Positions 36,177 through 45,332 of a stretch of 64,000 nt of DNA are shown piece by piece. Position 1 is the stretch's first letter. The number at the start of each line of letters is the position of its first letter. A program made the translations under genes and the position numbers. Origin of the DNA: Burkholderia sp. 9120 (GTDB taxonomy: Bacteria > Pseudomonadota > Gammaproteobacteria > Burkholderiales > Burkholderiaceae); the NCBI RefSeq assembly GCF_000745015.1, contig NZ_JQNA01000001.1, positions 744,001 to 808,000 on the forward strand, given 5' to 3'. A model generated the notes under the pieces. It was given only the letters and a program-made list of their open reading frames with translations, was not told the origin of the DNA and searched no databases.

Positions 36177-37406
36177 TCAGTGCAACTGGTCGACCATCAG
36201 ACTCATGATCTGCTTGGCCTGCGGGCCCTGATCCACATCGCCCTTGTCGTTGACGACGGCAACGCGAGTCTGGTTAGGCGTCACCGCCCGCACGTTCACC
36301 AGATACTGCTTGGCCACCTTTTCCTTCTTGCCGTGGAAAATCTGGCTCCAGAAGCCCTGCTCCGCCGACGTCAGATCCTTCGGATCGACATAGCGCACGA
36401 AGTACAGGCCACGACTCGCATCGCGGTCGTCGACCGTGAAGTTGCTGCGGTCGAGCGCAAGGCCCACGCGCAACCACGCGCGGTCGTACGGCTCGCCCAG
36501 CGTGAGCTCGGTCGACGAGAACTGCGCCTGCGTGTTGGGCAAGTCCGCGTCCGGCATGGGTTGCTGCGCCGACAGCGCGACATTTTGCGCCGCAGTGGCC
36601 GCTGCCGCCGATTTGGCGCCCGCGGTAGCCGCGTTCGGCGCGGTTTGCGCGCCGGCCGGCGTCAGATCCGCGCTTTGCGTGTCGCCCGATTTGCGCGAGT
36701 CAGCCAGCGCCAGCGTCGCCATCAGGCGCTTCAGGTATTCCTGCTCGAGGCCCGGATCGTTCGGCTTGGCTTCCCACTTGGTCGAATCGTTGTTCGGACC
36801 GGTGACCGCCTCGCGCAACCCCTTCTGGCTGATGAACACATACGTGCCGCCGCTCGGCGACGTTTCGAGACGCGTGCGGTACTTGTTGCGCTCCGAACTC
36901 ACGTAGCTGTTGCCCATGGCTTTGGACAGCGTGTTGCGGATCAGGCCGTCGTTGATCTGGGCGTGGGTTTCGTTCCAGTCGGTTTCCATCACGCCCTTGT
37001 CGCGCTGGTCGACCACCAGCAGGAAGCCCTGCTCCTGCCAGAAGCGGCGAATCTGCGCCCAGGCCTGCGCGGGCGACTTGTTGTCGATCACCAGCCAGCT
37101 TTCCGTGCCGTCGCGCTGGATGTGCATGCCGGTAACCGGCGGCACCACCACCGTGGCATTCTGCGACGGCGCTTGCGCCTGAACCTGCTTGAGCGTGGAC
37201 AACGAGGTTTCGCCGCCTTGCGGAGGCAACGAACGCTGATCGGCCGTCTCGTCGATCATGTTCGGCGGGACGGCAAGTGACACCTGCTTCGATTTCGAGT
37301 CGCTCTTGTAGTCGATTTTGGTCGGCGACGACGTGCCGCAGCCGGCGACCAGACCGCCTGCCATCAGCATTACTGCAAACCGCTTGGTAAGACGAAGATC
37401 AGTCAT
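36177..37406 (-). CDS. bamC: Outer membrane assembly lipoprotein BamC
   Basis: The 409-residue product has a lipoprotein signal (LMAGGLVAGC). The unstructured N-terminal part KIDYKS, LAVPPNM.. binds BamD in E. coli BamC. Two helix-grip domains follow: DGTESWLVIDNKSPAQAW...QGFLLVVDQRDKGVMETDW and LTLGEPYDRAWLRVGLALDRSNF...GLYFVRYVDP. An Ala-rich linker (about 255-300) separates them. It is part of the BAM complex for beta-barrel insertion. In related genomes bamC commonly follows dapA; no dapA is present upstream here. Confidence 0.9.
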   Translation of the reverse strand: MTDLRLTKRFAVMLMAGGLVAGCGTSSPTKIDYKSDSKSKQVSLAVPPNMIDETADQRSLPPQGGETSLSTLKQVQAQAPSQNATVVVPPVTGMHIQRDGTESWLVIDNKSPAQAWAQIRRFWQEQGFLLVVDQRDKGVMETDWNETHAQINDGLIRNTLSKAMGNSYVSSERNKYRTRLETSPSGGTYVFISQKGLREAVTGPNNDSTKWEAKPNDPGLEQEYLKRLMATLALADSRKSGDTQSADLTPAGAQTAPNAATAGAKSAAAATAAQNVALSAQQPMPDADLPNTQAQFSSTELTLGEPYDRAWLRVGLALDRSNFTVDDRDASRGLYFVRYVDPKDLTSAEQGFWSQIFHGKKEKVAKQYLVNVRAVTPNQTRVAVVNDKGDVDQGPQAKQIMSLMVDQLH

Positions 37407-37864
37407 GTTCGGGGAATCCTTCCGCTACGCCACGGCAAGTTTCCGTGGATCAACCCAACATTTTACCGATCCCGGCGAGTCGTGTGCAAAAAGTGGGGTT
37501 TGCCCGAGAAATGAGCAGCGCGCGCGGGCTCGTCGAGCCTCGGCCGCAGCCCGTTTGTCCTGCGTCTTCGCGACGCTCGCAAGGCGTTCTCTGTCCCGGG
37601 GAAAAACTCAGCCGCGATCGTTTTCAACCTGCTTTCGCGCGGCGTATTTAACAATCCGCCACGTTTCCTAATTCGTTGTCAGACGTATCCCCCATCTGCG
37701 TCAGATCCTTGTTTTAAAGGCTTTTTGCGTTCGGTTCGCACGTCAATTTTGAGACTACTCGATCCAGCGAATCGCCCGCCTGACGAAGATCAGGAAACCT
37801 CAGTGTTATCTTGAATTGGACGTCTCAATAAAGTTTGAGCGCTTCCCTCGCGAGATCGACTGCT
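37407..37864. other. Intergenic region between bamC and the DUF2844 gene
   Basis: This 458-base divergent region becomes AT-richer toward 37660-37830 and should contain both promoters. The ribosome site of the DUF2844 gene is weak (GCGAGA). I see no RNA or clear operator. Confidence 0.45.
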
Positions 37865-38329
37865 ATGCAAAAAACGCGTGTTTGTCAGGCCCTGAGCATT
37901 TCGACGCTGGCCATTCCTCTCCTCTGCGCGAACGTCCCCGCGCACGCCGAACTGGGCGGCGCGATGCCGCTCCAGGCCGATTCGACCGGCGCCGCGCCGC
38001 AAACCCTGCTGAACGGCGCGCTGCGCCTGCGCACGCTGACCGATGCCGGCGCGACGACCGTCAACGAGTACGCGACCAGCACCGGGCGGATCGTCGCCTA
38101 TGCGTGGCAAGGCCCGACCATGCCGGATCTGCAGGCGCTGCTGGGCCCGTACGCGGAGTCGTACCGCAACGGCGCCGCGGCGTCGACGGCGAGCGGCAAT
38201 CTGCACGCGTCGCGCGTGGTGCGCCCGGACGTGATCGTGGAATCCGGCGGCCCGATGCGCGGCTATGTGGGACGGGCGTGGCTGCCGTCGGCGTTGCCGG
38301 CCGGCGTCGCCGCTGACGATTTTCGGTGA
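37865..38329 (+). CDS. DUF2844 exported protein
   Basis: The 154-residue product has a signal peptide cleaved near AHA|ELGG and the DUF2844 pattern: ELGGAMP, LRTLTDAGATTVNEYATSTGRIVAYAWQGPTMPDLQALLG (in parts), then SRVVRPDVIVESGG. DUF2844 genes are commonly paired with DUF3443 genes in Burkholderia, as here. Function unknown; a periplasmic or surface location is expected. Confidence 0.85.
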   Translation: MQKTRVCQALSISTLAIPLLCANVPAHAELGGAMPLQADSTGAAPQTLLNGALRLRTLTDAGATTVNEYATSTGRIVAYAWQGPTMPDLQALLGPYAESYRNGAAASTASGNLHASRVVRPDVIVESGGPMRGYVGRAWLPSALPAGVAADDFR

Positions 38330-38434
38330 CGGGTCGTGGCGGACGGCGGCGGGCCATATCCGGCCGCCGTGTATCAGGCCCAAACCCCAAGCCAGCCCCC
38401 ATCAAAAAATAACGCGCCGGAGACCTCTCGCACC

Positions 38435-39687
38435 ATGACCCCGTCCTTCTCTTTGCTTACGCTGGTCCTCGTTTGCGCCGCGCTCGCGGGTTGCGGCGGC
38501 GGCGGCGGCACGTCGACCAGCGCCCCCCAACGGGCGCGGTTGCCCCGCTCGCCGCCAGCGCACCCGCCGGCGCGTCCACGCCCGCCGCCAGCACATCGGT
38601 GCCGCAATCGACCCTTGCCAACGTCCAGCCGATCGCCGTCACCACCGCGCCGGGCCTGACGCGCAACATGCTGACGACGAGCGTCACCGTCTGCCAGCCC
38701 GGCACCGACAACTGCGCGACCATCGACAATATTCAGGTCGACACCGGCTCGCACGGCTTGCGGATTCTGGCCTCGGCGCTGCCGGCGAGCCTCCCGCTCG
38801 CGGCGATCGCGTCGGGCGGCGGCATCACCGGCGAGTGCGCGGTGTTCGGCGGCGGCTACGCGTGGGGCGCGGTGCGCAGCGCGGACGTGCGCATGGCCGG
38901 CCAACTGGCCGCGTCGATCCCGATCCAGTTGATCTCCGACCCGGCGGCGCCGACCGTCCCCGCCGATTGCGCCGCCTCCGGCCCGGCCATGCTGACGGTC
39001 GCGAGCCTGCGCTCCAACGGCATTCTCGGCGTCGGCCTGTTCGCGGCCGACTGCGGCGCCGGCTGCGTCAATGCCGCCTTGCCGCGCTGGTACTACCGTT
39101 GCGATGCGAACGGCGCCTGCGTCGCGAGCGCTCAGGCCCTCGCGCAGCAGGTGACCAACCCGGTCAGCCGCTTCGCGCTCGACAACAACGGCGTCGTGAT
39201 CGACCTGCCGGCCATCGCCGACAGCGGCGCGGCCAACGTCGCCGGCTCGCTGATCTTCGGCATCGACACCCAGGCGAACAACACGCTCGGCGGCGCCAGC
39301 GTCGTCAAGGCCAATTCGCAGACGGGCTACGTGGTCACCACCAGTGCCGGACAAACTTACTCGCAAAGCTATATCGACAGCGGCTCGAACGGGCTCTTCT
39401 TCAGCAGTACGCTGTTGCCGCAGTGCGGCTTCTGGTATTGCCCCAGCGCAACGCAAGCCGCCAATGCCGCGATTTCCGGCACGAACGGCACGTCGAACCC
39501 GGTGTCGTTCGAGATCGGCAATTCGAACGTGCTGTTTGCCTCGGCGAACAATGCTTTCGACAACCTGGCCGGCGTGGCCGGCAGCAGCTTCGGCTGGGGC
39601 CTGCCGTTCTTCTACGGACGACGTGTCTACACAGCCATCTCGGCACGCGTGACGTCAGCGGGACCGGGGCCTTATTACGCTTTCTGA
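38435..39687 (+). pseudogene. DUF3443 lipoprotein gene, frameshifted at a C6 tract
   Basis: The signal part (start 38435, lipobox LAGC followed by five Gly) and the rest of the protein lie in different frames. The break is at six Cs, 38523-38528: with seven Cs, the frame would read SAPPTGAVAPLAAS and continue to 39687, giving about 417 residues. The long second frame has the DUF3443 features VDTGSHGLRILASAL, ITGECAVFGGGYAWG, ILGVGLFAADCG and YIDSGSNGLFF, which recall aspartic-protease-like folds. As written it is not expressed as an exported protein. The cause may be a sequencing error, a true mutation or slippage at the homopolymer. It follows DUF2844 by 105 bases. Confidence 0.75.
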
Positions 39688-39868
39688 ACCTGAGGGCGGC
39701 TCTGACAGACTCGCCCTACATGCGGCATCGAGACGGCGCTTTCAGACGCGGAAACTTCTCGAATCCGCGGGACGGGTTAATTTGAACGCCATCGGCTGCG
39801 ATAATCTTATGCTTCGACTAACGTCGTTTCTATTTAGTTAGTCATGCGTAACTCGAGAACATCGCCTG

Positions 39869-41767
39869 ATGCAAGAAACCACCTTTTCGCTCGACCACTT
39901 CGAGCAACTCGTCTACACGCGTCAGCATGTCAAGGCGTCGATCCAGCTCGTCGCCGCGCTGGCGCTGTTGCAACAGAACGGCGGCAAGCTGGACCACCGC
40001 TTCGTGGCGTCGGGCATGCTCGACCTCACGCCCAGCGAGCAGCGCCAACGCTTCTGCAGCCGTCTCGCGAGCGCGTCGTCCACGCTGTTCGCCGACCCGG
40101 ATTTCAGGTTGCCTGCCGAGTGCTTCAGATTGCTTCTGACGCTGCACGAATGGCTTGGCCTGGTGTTCTCGACCACACCGTTCGGCAATGCCGATCCGGT
40201 GAGCCGTCACCTGAACCCACGTGGCCCGGAGAACACGCAGTTTCTTGCCGGCGACTGTTTCGTCGAAAAACTATGCGTGCTCTATTCGACCGAGTCCGAA
40301 CTGGAGATCGACTTCGCCGCACTGTGGGCGTACGACAAAACCCTCGCGGCCAGTCTCGCGCTCGTGCTGCTGGCGCCGACGTTCAAGGGCTCGCCGAGCG
40401 CGCACGTCAAACGCGAAGCGCTGATCGAATGGCTGCCCGGCAAGCTGCGGCAGATCGACGACCTCGACGACTTGCCCACCGCCCTGCTGCATAACGCCTA
40501 CATGTTCTGCAGCTACGCGGACTCGCCACGACGGCATGAGATCAAGCGGGACATCAACGTGCTGGTGCGCCGCAAACTGGCGCAACTGGGACTGACCGAT
40601 CTGCCGGCGAAGGTAGCGGCGGTAAAACCGGCGCCCGCTTTAGCGCCGGCGAAAAACCGCACGCGGCGCGGCAAGAAACCGCTGATGCTGGTCGTGCTGG
40701 AGTGGTTCGGCGGCGCGCATTCAATCTACCGCACGCACTCGCGCACGCTGGAGGCGGCGCGCGAACATTTCGAGGTGGTCGGCTTCGGTTTCGGTTACGC
40801 GATCGACGACATCGGGCGCGCGGTGTTCGATCGTTTCATTGAACTGGAGCAGCCAGAATACATCGGCGAATGCCTGAAGACGATTCGCGACTTTGCCGAG
40901 GCCGAAAAGGCGGAGGTGTTGTATATGCCGAGCGTGGGCATGTTCGTGCTGAGCGTGTTCATGTCGAATCTGCGCGTCGCGCCGCTGCAGATCGCCGGTC
41001 TGGGCCACCCGGCCACCACGCACTCCGACAAGATCGACTATGTGAGTGTCGAAGAAGATTACGTCGGCGACCCCGCCTGCTTTAGCGAGCGCCTGATGAC
41101 GCTGCCGAAGGACGGCCAGCCGTATCGCCCTTCGGTGTCGCTGCCGGACATCGTCGCGCGGATTCCGCCGTCGCGCGAGACCCTGGAGATCGTCGTCACG
41201 GCCAGCGCGATGAAGCTGAATCCCGGCTTTCTCGACGCGTGCCGCGAGATCGGCGCGCGCGCCGCGACGCCGGTCGAGTTTCATTTCATGAGCGGCGTGC
41301 CGGCAGGTTTGCCGCTTGATCGAATCCGCGACGTGATCGGACAGGCGTTACCGCGCGCAATCGTGCATGGCTTCCACGATTACGCGGGCTATCTGACGTA
41401 CGTCAATCGCGCCGATCTGTTTCTCAGCCCGTTTCCGTTCGGCAATACCAATGGCATCGTCGATGCGCTCACGCTGGGTTTGCCGGGTGTCTGCAAACGC
41501 GGTGCGGAGGTGTTCGAGCGGATCGACGGCGCGCTGTTCGAGCGGGTGGGCATGCCGTCGTGGACCACGGCTGACAGCGTCGAGGATTACATCGCCGCCG
41601 CGGTCCGGATGATCGACTCGCACGACGAGCGCAAGGTGTTGCGGCAGAATTTGATCGATACGCGGGCGGTGGAACGTTGCTTCGAGGGGCGGCCGCAGGC
41701 TTTTGGCGAGCGTGTGCGGAAACTGATGCGGGAAAAGAAAAGCCATCGCGCGGAGGCGATGGCTTGA
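39869..41767 (+). CDS. HMW1C-like cytoplasmic N-glycosyltransferase (GT41)
   Basis: The 632-residue protein matches the Actinobacillus/Haemophilus HMW1C enzymes along its length. It has an N-terminal helical AAD-like domain (LVFSTTPFGNADP, MFCSYADS), then a GT-B fold with HSIYRTHS at about residue 284, GLGHPATTHSDKIDYV at about 376 and the nucleotide-sugar site FPFGNTNGIVDALTLGLPGVCK at about 522 (in parts). These enzymes transfer glucose or galactose to Asn in N-X-S/T sequons of adhesins in the cytoplasm. No HMW1A-type adhesin or two-partner secretion gene is near, so the acceptor is unknown. No signal peptide is seen. Confidence 0.9.
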   Translation: MQETTFSLDHFEQLVYTRQHVKASIQLVAALALLQQNGGKLDHRFVASGMLDLTPSEQRQRFCSRLASASSTLFADPDFRLPAECFRLLLTLHEWLGLVFSTTPFGNADPVSRHLNPRGPENTQFLAGDCFVEKLCVLYSTESELEIDFAALWAYDKTLAASLALVLLAPTFKGSPSAHVKREALIEWLPGKLRQIDDLDDLPTALLHNAYMFCSYADSPRRHEIKRDINVLVRRKLAQLGLTDLPAKVAAVKPAPALAPAKNRTRRGKKPLMLVVLEWFGGAHSIYRTHSRTLEAAREHFEVVGFGFGYAIDDIGRAVFDRFIELEQPEYIGECLKTIRDFAEAEKAEVLYMPSVGMFVLSVFMSNLRVAPLQIAGLGHPATTHSDKIDYVSVEEDYVGDPACFSERLMTLPKDGQPYRPSVSLPDIVARIPPSRETLEIVVTASAMKLNPGFLDACREIGARAATPVEFHFMSGVPAGLPLDRIRDVIGQALPRAIVHGFHDYAGYLTYVNRADLFLSPFPFGNTNGIVDALTLGLPGVCKRGAEVFERIDGALFERVGMPSWTTADSVEDYIAAAVRMIDSHDERKVLRQNLIDTRAVERCFEGRPQAFGERVRKLMREKKSHRAEAMA

Positions 41768-41849
41768 GGGTGGTTCAGTTGTTTGGGCTTAGCAGCGTTG
41801 GTGGCGAGTTTGCGGTTTGACTGGGCCCGGAGGCTGAAGCGGCTCGGCC

Positions 41850-41945
41850 GACACATCGGCTGGGAAGCCGGCTGGGTAAACTGGCTGACAGGCCGACTGA
41901 GAAGCCGGCTGAGAAGCCAACTGACAAGCCGGCTAAGCGTCCACT
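41850..41945. repeat. Degenerate 11-12 bp tandem repeats
   Basis: The region is built of variants of GCCGGCTGAGAA/GCCAACTGACAA/GGCCGACTGAG in six or more copies. It is outside any supported gene; its translations in all frames are low-complexity. Confidence 0.7.
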
Positions 41946-41981
41946 CGCAAGCGACACGACTCGCCAACGCGCCAGAGCGAT

Positions 41982-42578
41982 TTATTCCTCGGCGGCTTCG
42001 GCAGGCGGTGCGGCAAGCTTGGCAGGCGCCAGCCAGGTGAACACGCCCAGCGTCTCGCCGTGGAATGTGCATTCGGCGGCGGCAGCTGTTGTCGTCTTCT
42101 TCGGCTTGGCGTTTTTGGGCGCAAGCGCGTCGGCGCTCGAAGCAGCCTTAGCCACTGCTGCCGCTGCTGTTTCCGATGGCCCGGCGGCATTCGCCGCCAC
42201 GACAGGCGCCGAAGCCGACGATCCGGCCGAAGCCGCCGACGCCGCTTGCACGCCCGAAGCCGCGGATGCAGTCTGTGCCATCTGCCCCGCCCGCGCTGCT
42301 GAAGCCGCGACCGGTGCAGCCGCCTTCGGCGCGACAGGCGGCCTAGCCGCCGCCACTTCCGACGCCGTCATCACGTGTTCGATCGTACCTTCGACCACCA
42401 CCCGTGTACCGTCGATCGCGGCACCCGCGTGATCGATCTTCAGCGTATCCGTGGAAGTGTCAGCCAGCTTGCTTCGCATCAACTGCTCGCATGCGCTCGG
42501 GTTCTTATAGACGGCACAGCCGGCCAGCAACGTGGCGGCAGTCGTGACGCAGACGAGGGAGAGAATCCGAATCTTCAT
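41982..42578 (-). CDS. Ala-rich lipoprotein
   Basis: The 198-residue product starts MKIRILSLVCVTTAATLLAGC: a lipoprotein signal with lipobox LAGC. A short conserved-looking part (ACEQLMRSKLADTSTDTLKIDHAGAAIDGTRVVVEGTIEH) precedes a long Ala/Ser/Pro-rich stretch (about 75-165) and a final ECTFHGETLGVFTWLAPAKL segment. A Cys is present in both the first and last conserved segments. I do not recognise the family. The start at 42578 is chosen because it begins the signal peptide; the frame is open to 42596. Confidence 0.7.
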   Translation of the reverse strand: MKIRILSLVCVTTAATLLAGCAVYKNPSACEQLMRSKLADTSTDTLKIDHAGAAIDGTRVVVEGTIEHVMTASEVAAARPPVAPKAAAPVAASAARAGQMAQTASAASGVQAASAASAGSSASAPVVAANAAGPSETAAAAVAKAASSADALAPKNAKPKKTTTAAAAECTFHGETLGVFTWLAPAKLAAPPAEAAEE

Positions 42579-42845
42579 TGATGTTCCGTTTTTCAAGCCG
42601 TCGGCAATTGTAGCTTACGGGGCGGACACTCGACGTCGGCCGCTACGGTCTGTGTGACGCGCGGGCCGGCAAGCCTGGACCGCGCGCAAAACGACTCGCG
42701 ACACGTCAAAACCTTGACCTCGCCAGCGCGTATCGGCATGGTGTTGAGCGGCCGCCGCTGTTGCGCCGCGCGGCTTTCTTTCCCGCCTGCGTCCCTCAAG
42801 GGACGCAGCCCGGTTTCTTCACCCCGTATCGACCGGCTTTCCCGC

Positions 42846-43454
42846 ATGCTCAGCCTCGCCCTGCTCGCCATTGCGGCTTACGTCGCCACCAACATCGACA
42901 ACCTGTTCGTGTTGCTCGCCTTTCTCGCGGAAGCGGGACGCCAGCGACGTCGTGTGATCGTGGGGCAATTCGCAGGCTCGCTGGCCTTGATCGTGGCGGC
43001 AACTCTGGTGGCGGCGCTGTTGACGCGTTTGCCCACCGGTTACGTCGGCCTGCTCGGCATTCTGCCGATCGGCGTCGGGCTCGCCAAGGCATGGGAACGG
43101 TTCGGCCCGTCCAGCGCCAACCCGGCAAGCGCATCCGGAACGGCCGCCACAGTGAGCGACGGCTCATCCTGGTGGACCGTCGCATGCGTGGCGGTCGCCA
43201 ACGGCTCGGACAACATCGCCGTCTACGTGCCGTTGTATGCCAGTCATTCACATGCCGACGGCATGTTTATCTCGCTGATGTTTATCGTGATGATCGGGCT
43301 CTGGTGCGCCGGTGCGGTGTGGCTCGTCGAACATCCGTTGCTCGGCGCGCCGATCCGGCGTTACGGCACGGCACTGCTGCCGCTGATCCTGCTGGTAATC
43401 GGCGTGTCCGTGATCGTGCAGAACGACACGCTGCGGATCGTGTTCGGCCTCTGA
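42846..43454 (+). CDS. CadD-family cadmium resistance transporter
   Basis: The 202-residue integral membrane protein has about five or six membrane segments. It has the family features AAYVATNIDNLFVLLAF, with the paired Asn-Asp, and VAVANGSDNIAVYVPL in the second half. CadD proteins export Cd(II) or related cations; members of the wider LysE-like superfamily also move quaternary amines. ATG 42846 begins the first membrane segment; the frame is open upstream to 42654 without a better start. No metal regulator is adjacent. Confidence 0.78.
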   Translation: MLSLALLAIAAYVATNIDNLFVLLAFLAEAGRQRRRVIVGQFAGSLALIVAATLVAALLTRLPTGYVGLLGILPIGVGLAKAWERFGPSSANPASASGTAATVSDGSSWWTVACVAVANGSDNIAVYVPLYASHSHADGMFISLMFIVMIGLWCAGAVWLVEHPLLGAPIRRYGTALLPLILLVIGVSVIVQNDTLRIVFGL

Positions 43455-43598
43455 TCCGCGCAAAACTTCAATTAGTCAGCCGCAGTCGGCCGCAGTCAGA
43501 ACAGTCAGCCGCAGTCAGCAACAGTCAGCAACGGCCCCGTGCGGAGATGCGCTGCACACCAGCGCGCGATGCGGCACGGCCGTTCTCCCTCTGAACCC

Positions 43599-43940
43599 TT
43601 AATTGGCCGGCATCGACGGCATGGCGGTCGGCTGCACATACGTGCGCACGCCCGCGAGCGGCGAACCGTAGCCGCCGGCATTCGTGTTGTTCGGCAAGCC
43701 GTTGACCAGTTGCGCACGCGGGTCGGTCGGATTCAGGTTCATCTCGCCGGCCTGCTGGTTGCCGTGCGTCGGGTATTCGCTGCCGCGCGCGGCGTTCGGC
43801 ATCAGGCGTAAGCCGTTTTGCGGCGCGTTGACGTCGTCCTGCACACTCAGGCCCTGAGCGCCCGCCTGCGCAGCGATCCCGCACGCGGCGGCGCATAGCA
43901 AGATCCGTACTGCCTTCAATGTCCTCGACGTTCGTTTCAT
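43599..43940 (-). CDS. Hypothetical exported protein
   Basis: The 113-residue product has a signal peptide (start 43940, cleaved near AQA/GAQG). The mature part is Asn/Pro/Gly-rich (DDVNAPQNGLRLMPNAARGSE, in parts, and GLPNNTNAGGYGSP). It contains three NxT/S-type sequons but no recognised domain. GGAGGC lies before the ATG. Short CAGTCAGC repeats (43487-43534) follow its stop. Confidence 0.65.
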   Translation of the reverse strand: MKRTSRTLKAVRILLCAAACGIAAQAGAQGLSVQDDVNAPQNGLRLMPNAARGSEYPTHGNQQAGEMNLNPTDPRAQLVNGLPNNTNAGGYGSPLAGVRTYVQPTAMPSMPAN

Positions 43941-44247
43941 GGCTGCCTCCGGCAAAGTGAAAAGAAGTGATCCTGTCCGCGGTTTCCGATCCGGCGATCC
44001 GGCGATCCAGCGCGCGGCCAACGCTGATCCTTTTAGTTATACGCGCCGCCGTCCGGTTCGGATTCGGCAACTTCGGCCACGTCAACATCAACCTCCCGCA
44101 CTGCAATCCCCGCAACCCGCGCTCCCGCTTGTCCACCGCCTCAAGACAATTCACCCACCCTCCGACGCCGCAACATCAGCACCCAATTCCGCCAGCGCCT
44201 ATCTTTATTCCGATTGCCGATTTCCCCGCGGTTCGAACGCCCTGATA

Positions 44248-45153
44248 ATGGATCTCATGAACGCCAACTTCACTCCGAAAGCCCGCGCGCTGTCTGGCAC
44301 GCTCGCGGCATTCAGCGCCGCACTGCTCATGGCGGCATGCGCCGGCCCGACTGCGGCAACGTCAACGGCATCAGCATCGAACCCGGCCGCCACCCCAGCC
44401 AACGCGGCGCAACTGCAAGCCGCAGTCGCCGGCCCTCAACGCGGCGCCAAAGCTCGCCAGCGCGACCTCTACCGTCATCCGCAAGAAACCTTGCAGTTCT
44501 TTGAGCTGACGCCGTCGCAAACCGTGCTGGAAATCGCGCCCGGCGGCGGTTGGTACACGGAAATCCTCGCGCCGTACCTACGCGACCAGGGCAAGCTCTA
44601 CGAGGCCGAATACGACGGCCCGCAAGCCGTGCCATCGGCGGAAACGCAAGCCAACCGGGCCGCGTACGCGCGCAAATTCGCCGCCGCGCCCGCCGTGTAC
44701 GGCAATGTGGTGGTCGGCACGCTGAAGGCCGGCCAGTTCAACGGCTTCCCGGCGGACGCCCGCTTCGACCGCGTGCTGACCTTCCGCAACATCCACAACT
44801 GGATCAAGGACGGCCAGATCGACGCCAACCTGCGCGCCTTTTACGCGGCGCTCAAACCCGGCGGAATACTCGGCGTCGAAGAACATCGCGCGGCGCCCGG
44901 TACTTCGTTGCAGCAGACCATCGACAGCGGCTATGTGACCGAAGACTACGTGATCGAGCACGCGCGCGCGGCCGGCTTCCAGTTGATCGGCCGCAGCGAA
45001 GTGAACAGCAATCCGCGTGACACGAAAGACTATCCGCACGGCGTCTGGTCGCTGCCGCCCACCTACGAGGGCGGCGACGTCGACCGGGCAAAATACGCGG
45101 CCATCGGCGAATCGGACCGCATGACCTTGCGCTTCCTGAAACCCGCGCAATAA
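44248..45153 (+). CDS. Exported class I methyltransferase-like lipoprotein
   Basis: The 301-residue protein has an N-terminal hydrophobic segment ending in LLMAACAGP, a plausible lipobox, then a Thr/Ala/Ser linker. The rest resembles periplasmic 'predicted methyltransferase' proteins: YRHPQETLQFFELTPSQ, the SAM-site-like VLEIAPGGGWYTEILAPYL and ALKPGGILGVEEHRA. A cofactor such as S-adenosylmethionine is not expected outside the cytoplasm, so the reaction is uncertain. An alternative start at 44260 (MNANF) keeps the signal. It lies upstream of the leu leader. Confidence 0.8.
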   Translation: MDLMNANFTPKARALSGTLAAFSAALLMAACAGPTAATSTASASNPAATPANAAQLQAAVAGPQRGAKARQRDLYRHPQETLQFFELTPSQTVLEIAPGGGWYTEILAPYLRDQGKLYEAEYDGPQAVPSAETQANRAAYARKFAAAPAVYGNVVVGTLKAGQFNGFPADARFDRVLTFRNIHNWIKDGQIDANLRAFYAALKPGGILGVEEHRAAPGTSLQQTIDSGYVTEDYVIEHARAAGFQLIGRSEVNSNPRDTKDYPHGVWSLPPTYEGGDVDRAKYAAIGESDRMTLRFLKPAQ

Positions 45154-45251
45154 ATCCGCGGCGCCAGCAAGGCGTCCGCAGCGGCGTCCACACGAGCCGC
45201 CGGCGGGATGGCGCTTGACGCCATCCCAATAATATGTTCCTATGGCGCACT

Positions 45252-45332
45252 ATGTACCGCGCCCAGACCATCCTATCGCTACTACTAGCCCCCTCTACCG
45301 GGCTAGGTCTGCTGCTGCGCGCTTCCGTCTGA
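45252..45332 (+). CDS. leuL: leu operon leader peptide (attenuator)
   Basis: A short frame of 26 codons has seven Leu, of which five are the very rare CTA codon (three consecutive: L10-L12), then three CTG in a row. The frame also runs from an in-frame ATG at 45234, adding MFLWRT with another CTA. It ends 123 bases before leuA. No good ribosome site precedes either ATG; a TTGACG at 45215-45220 would place transcription starts near 45250, so 45252 could be leaderless. Downstream, CCGGT (45382-45386) can pair with ACCGG (45392-45396), or CGACCGG (45390-45396) with CCGGTCG (45421-45427): two exclusive folds. This is the layout of ribosome-mediated leucine attenuation. Confidence 0.72.
   Translation: MYRAQTILSLLLAPSTGLGLLLRASV

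Noticed and set aside
41850..41945. Possible CRISPR array
   Set aside because: Units of 11-12 bp are directly adjacent and degenerate, with no unique spacers and no cas genes.
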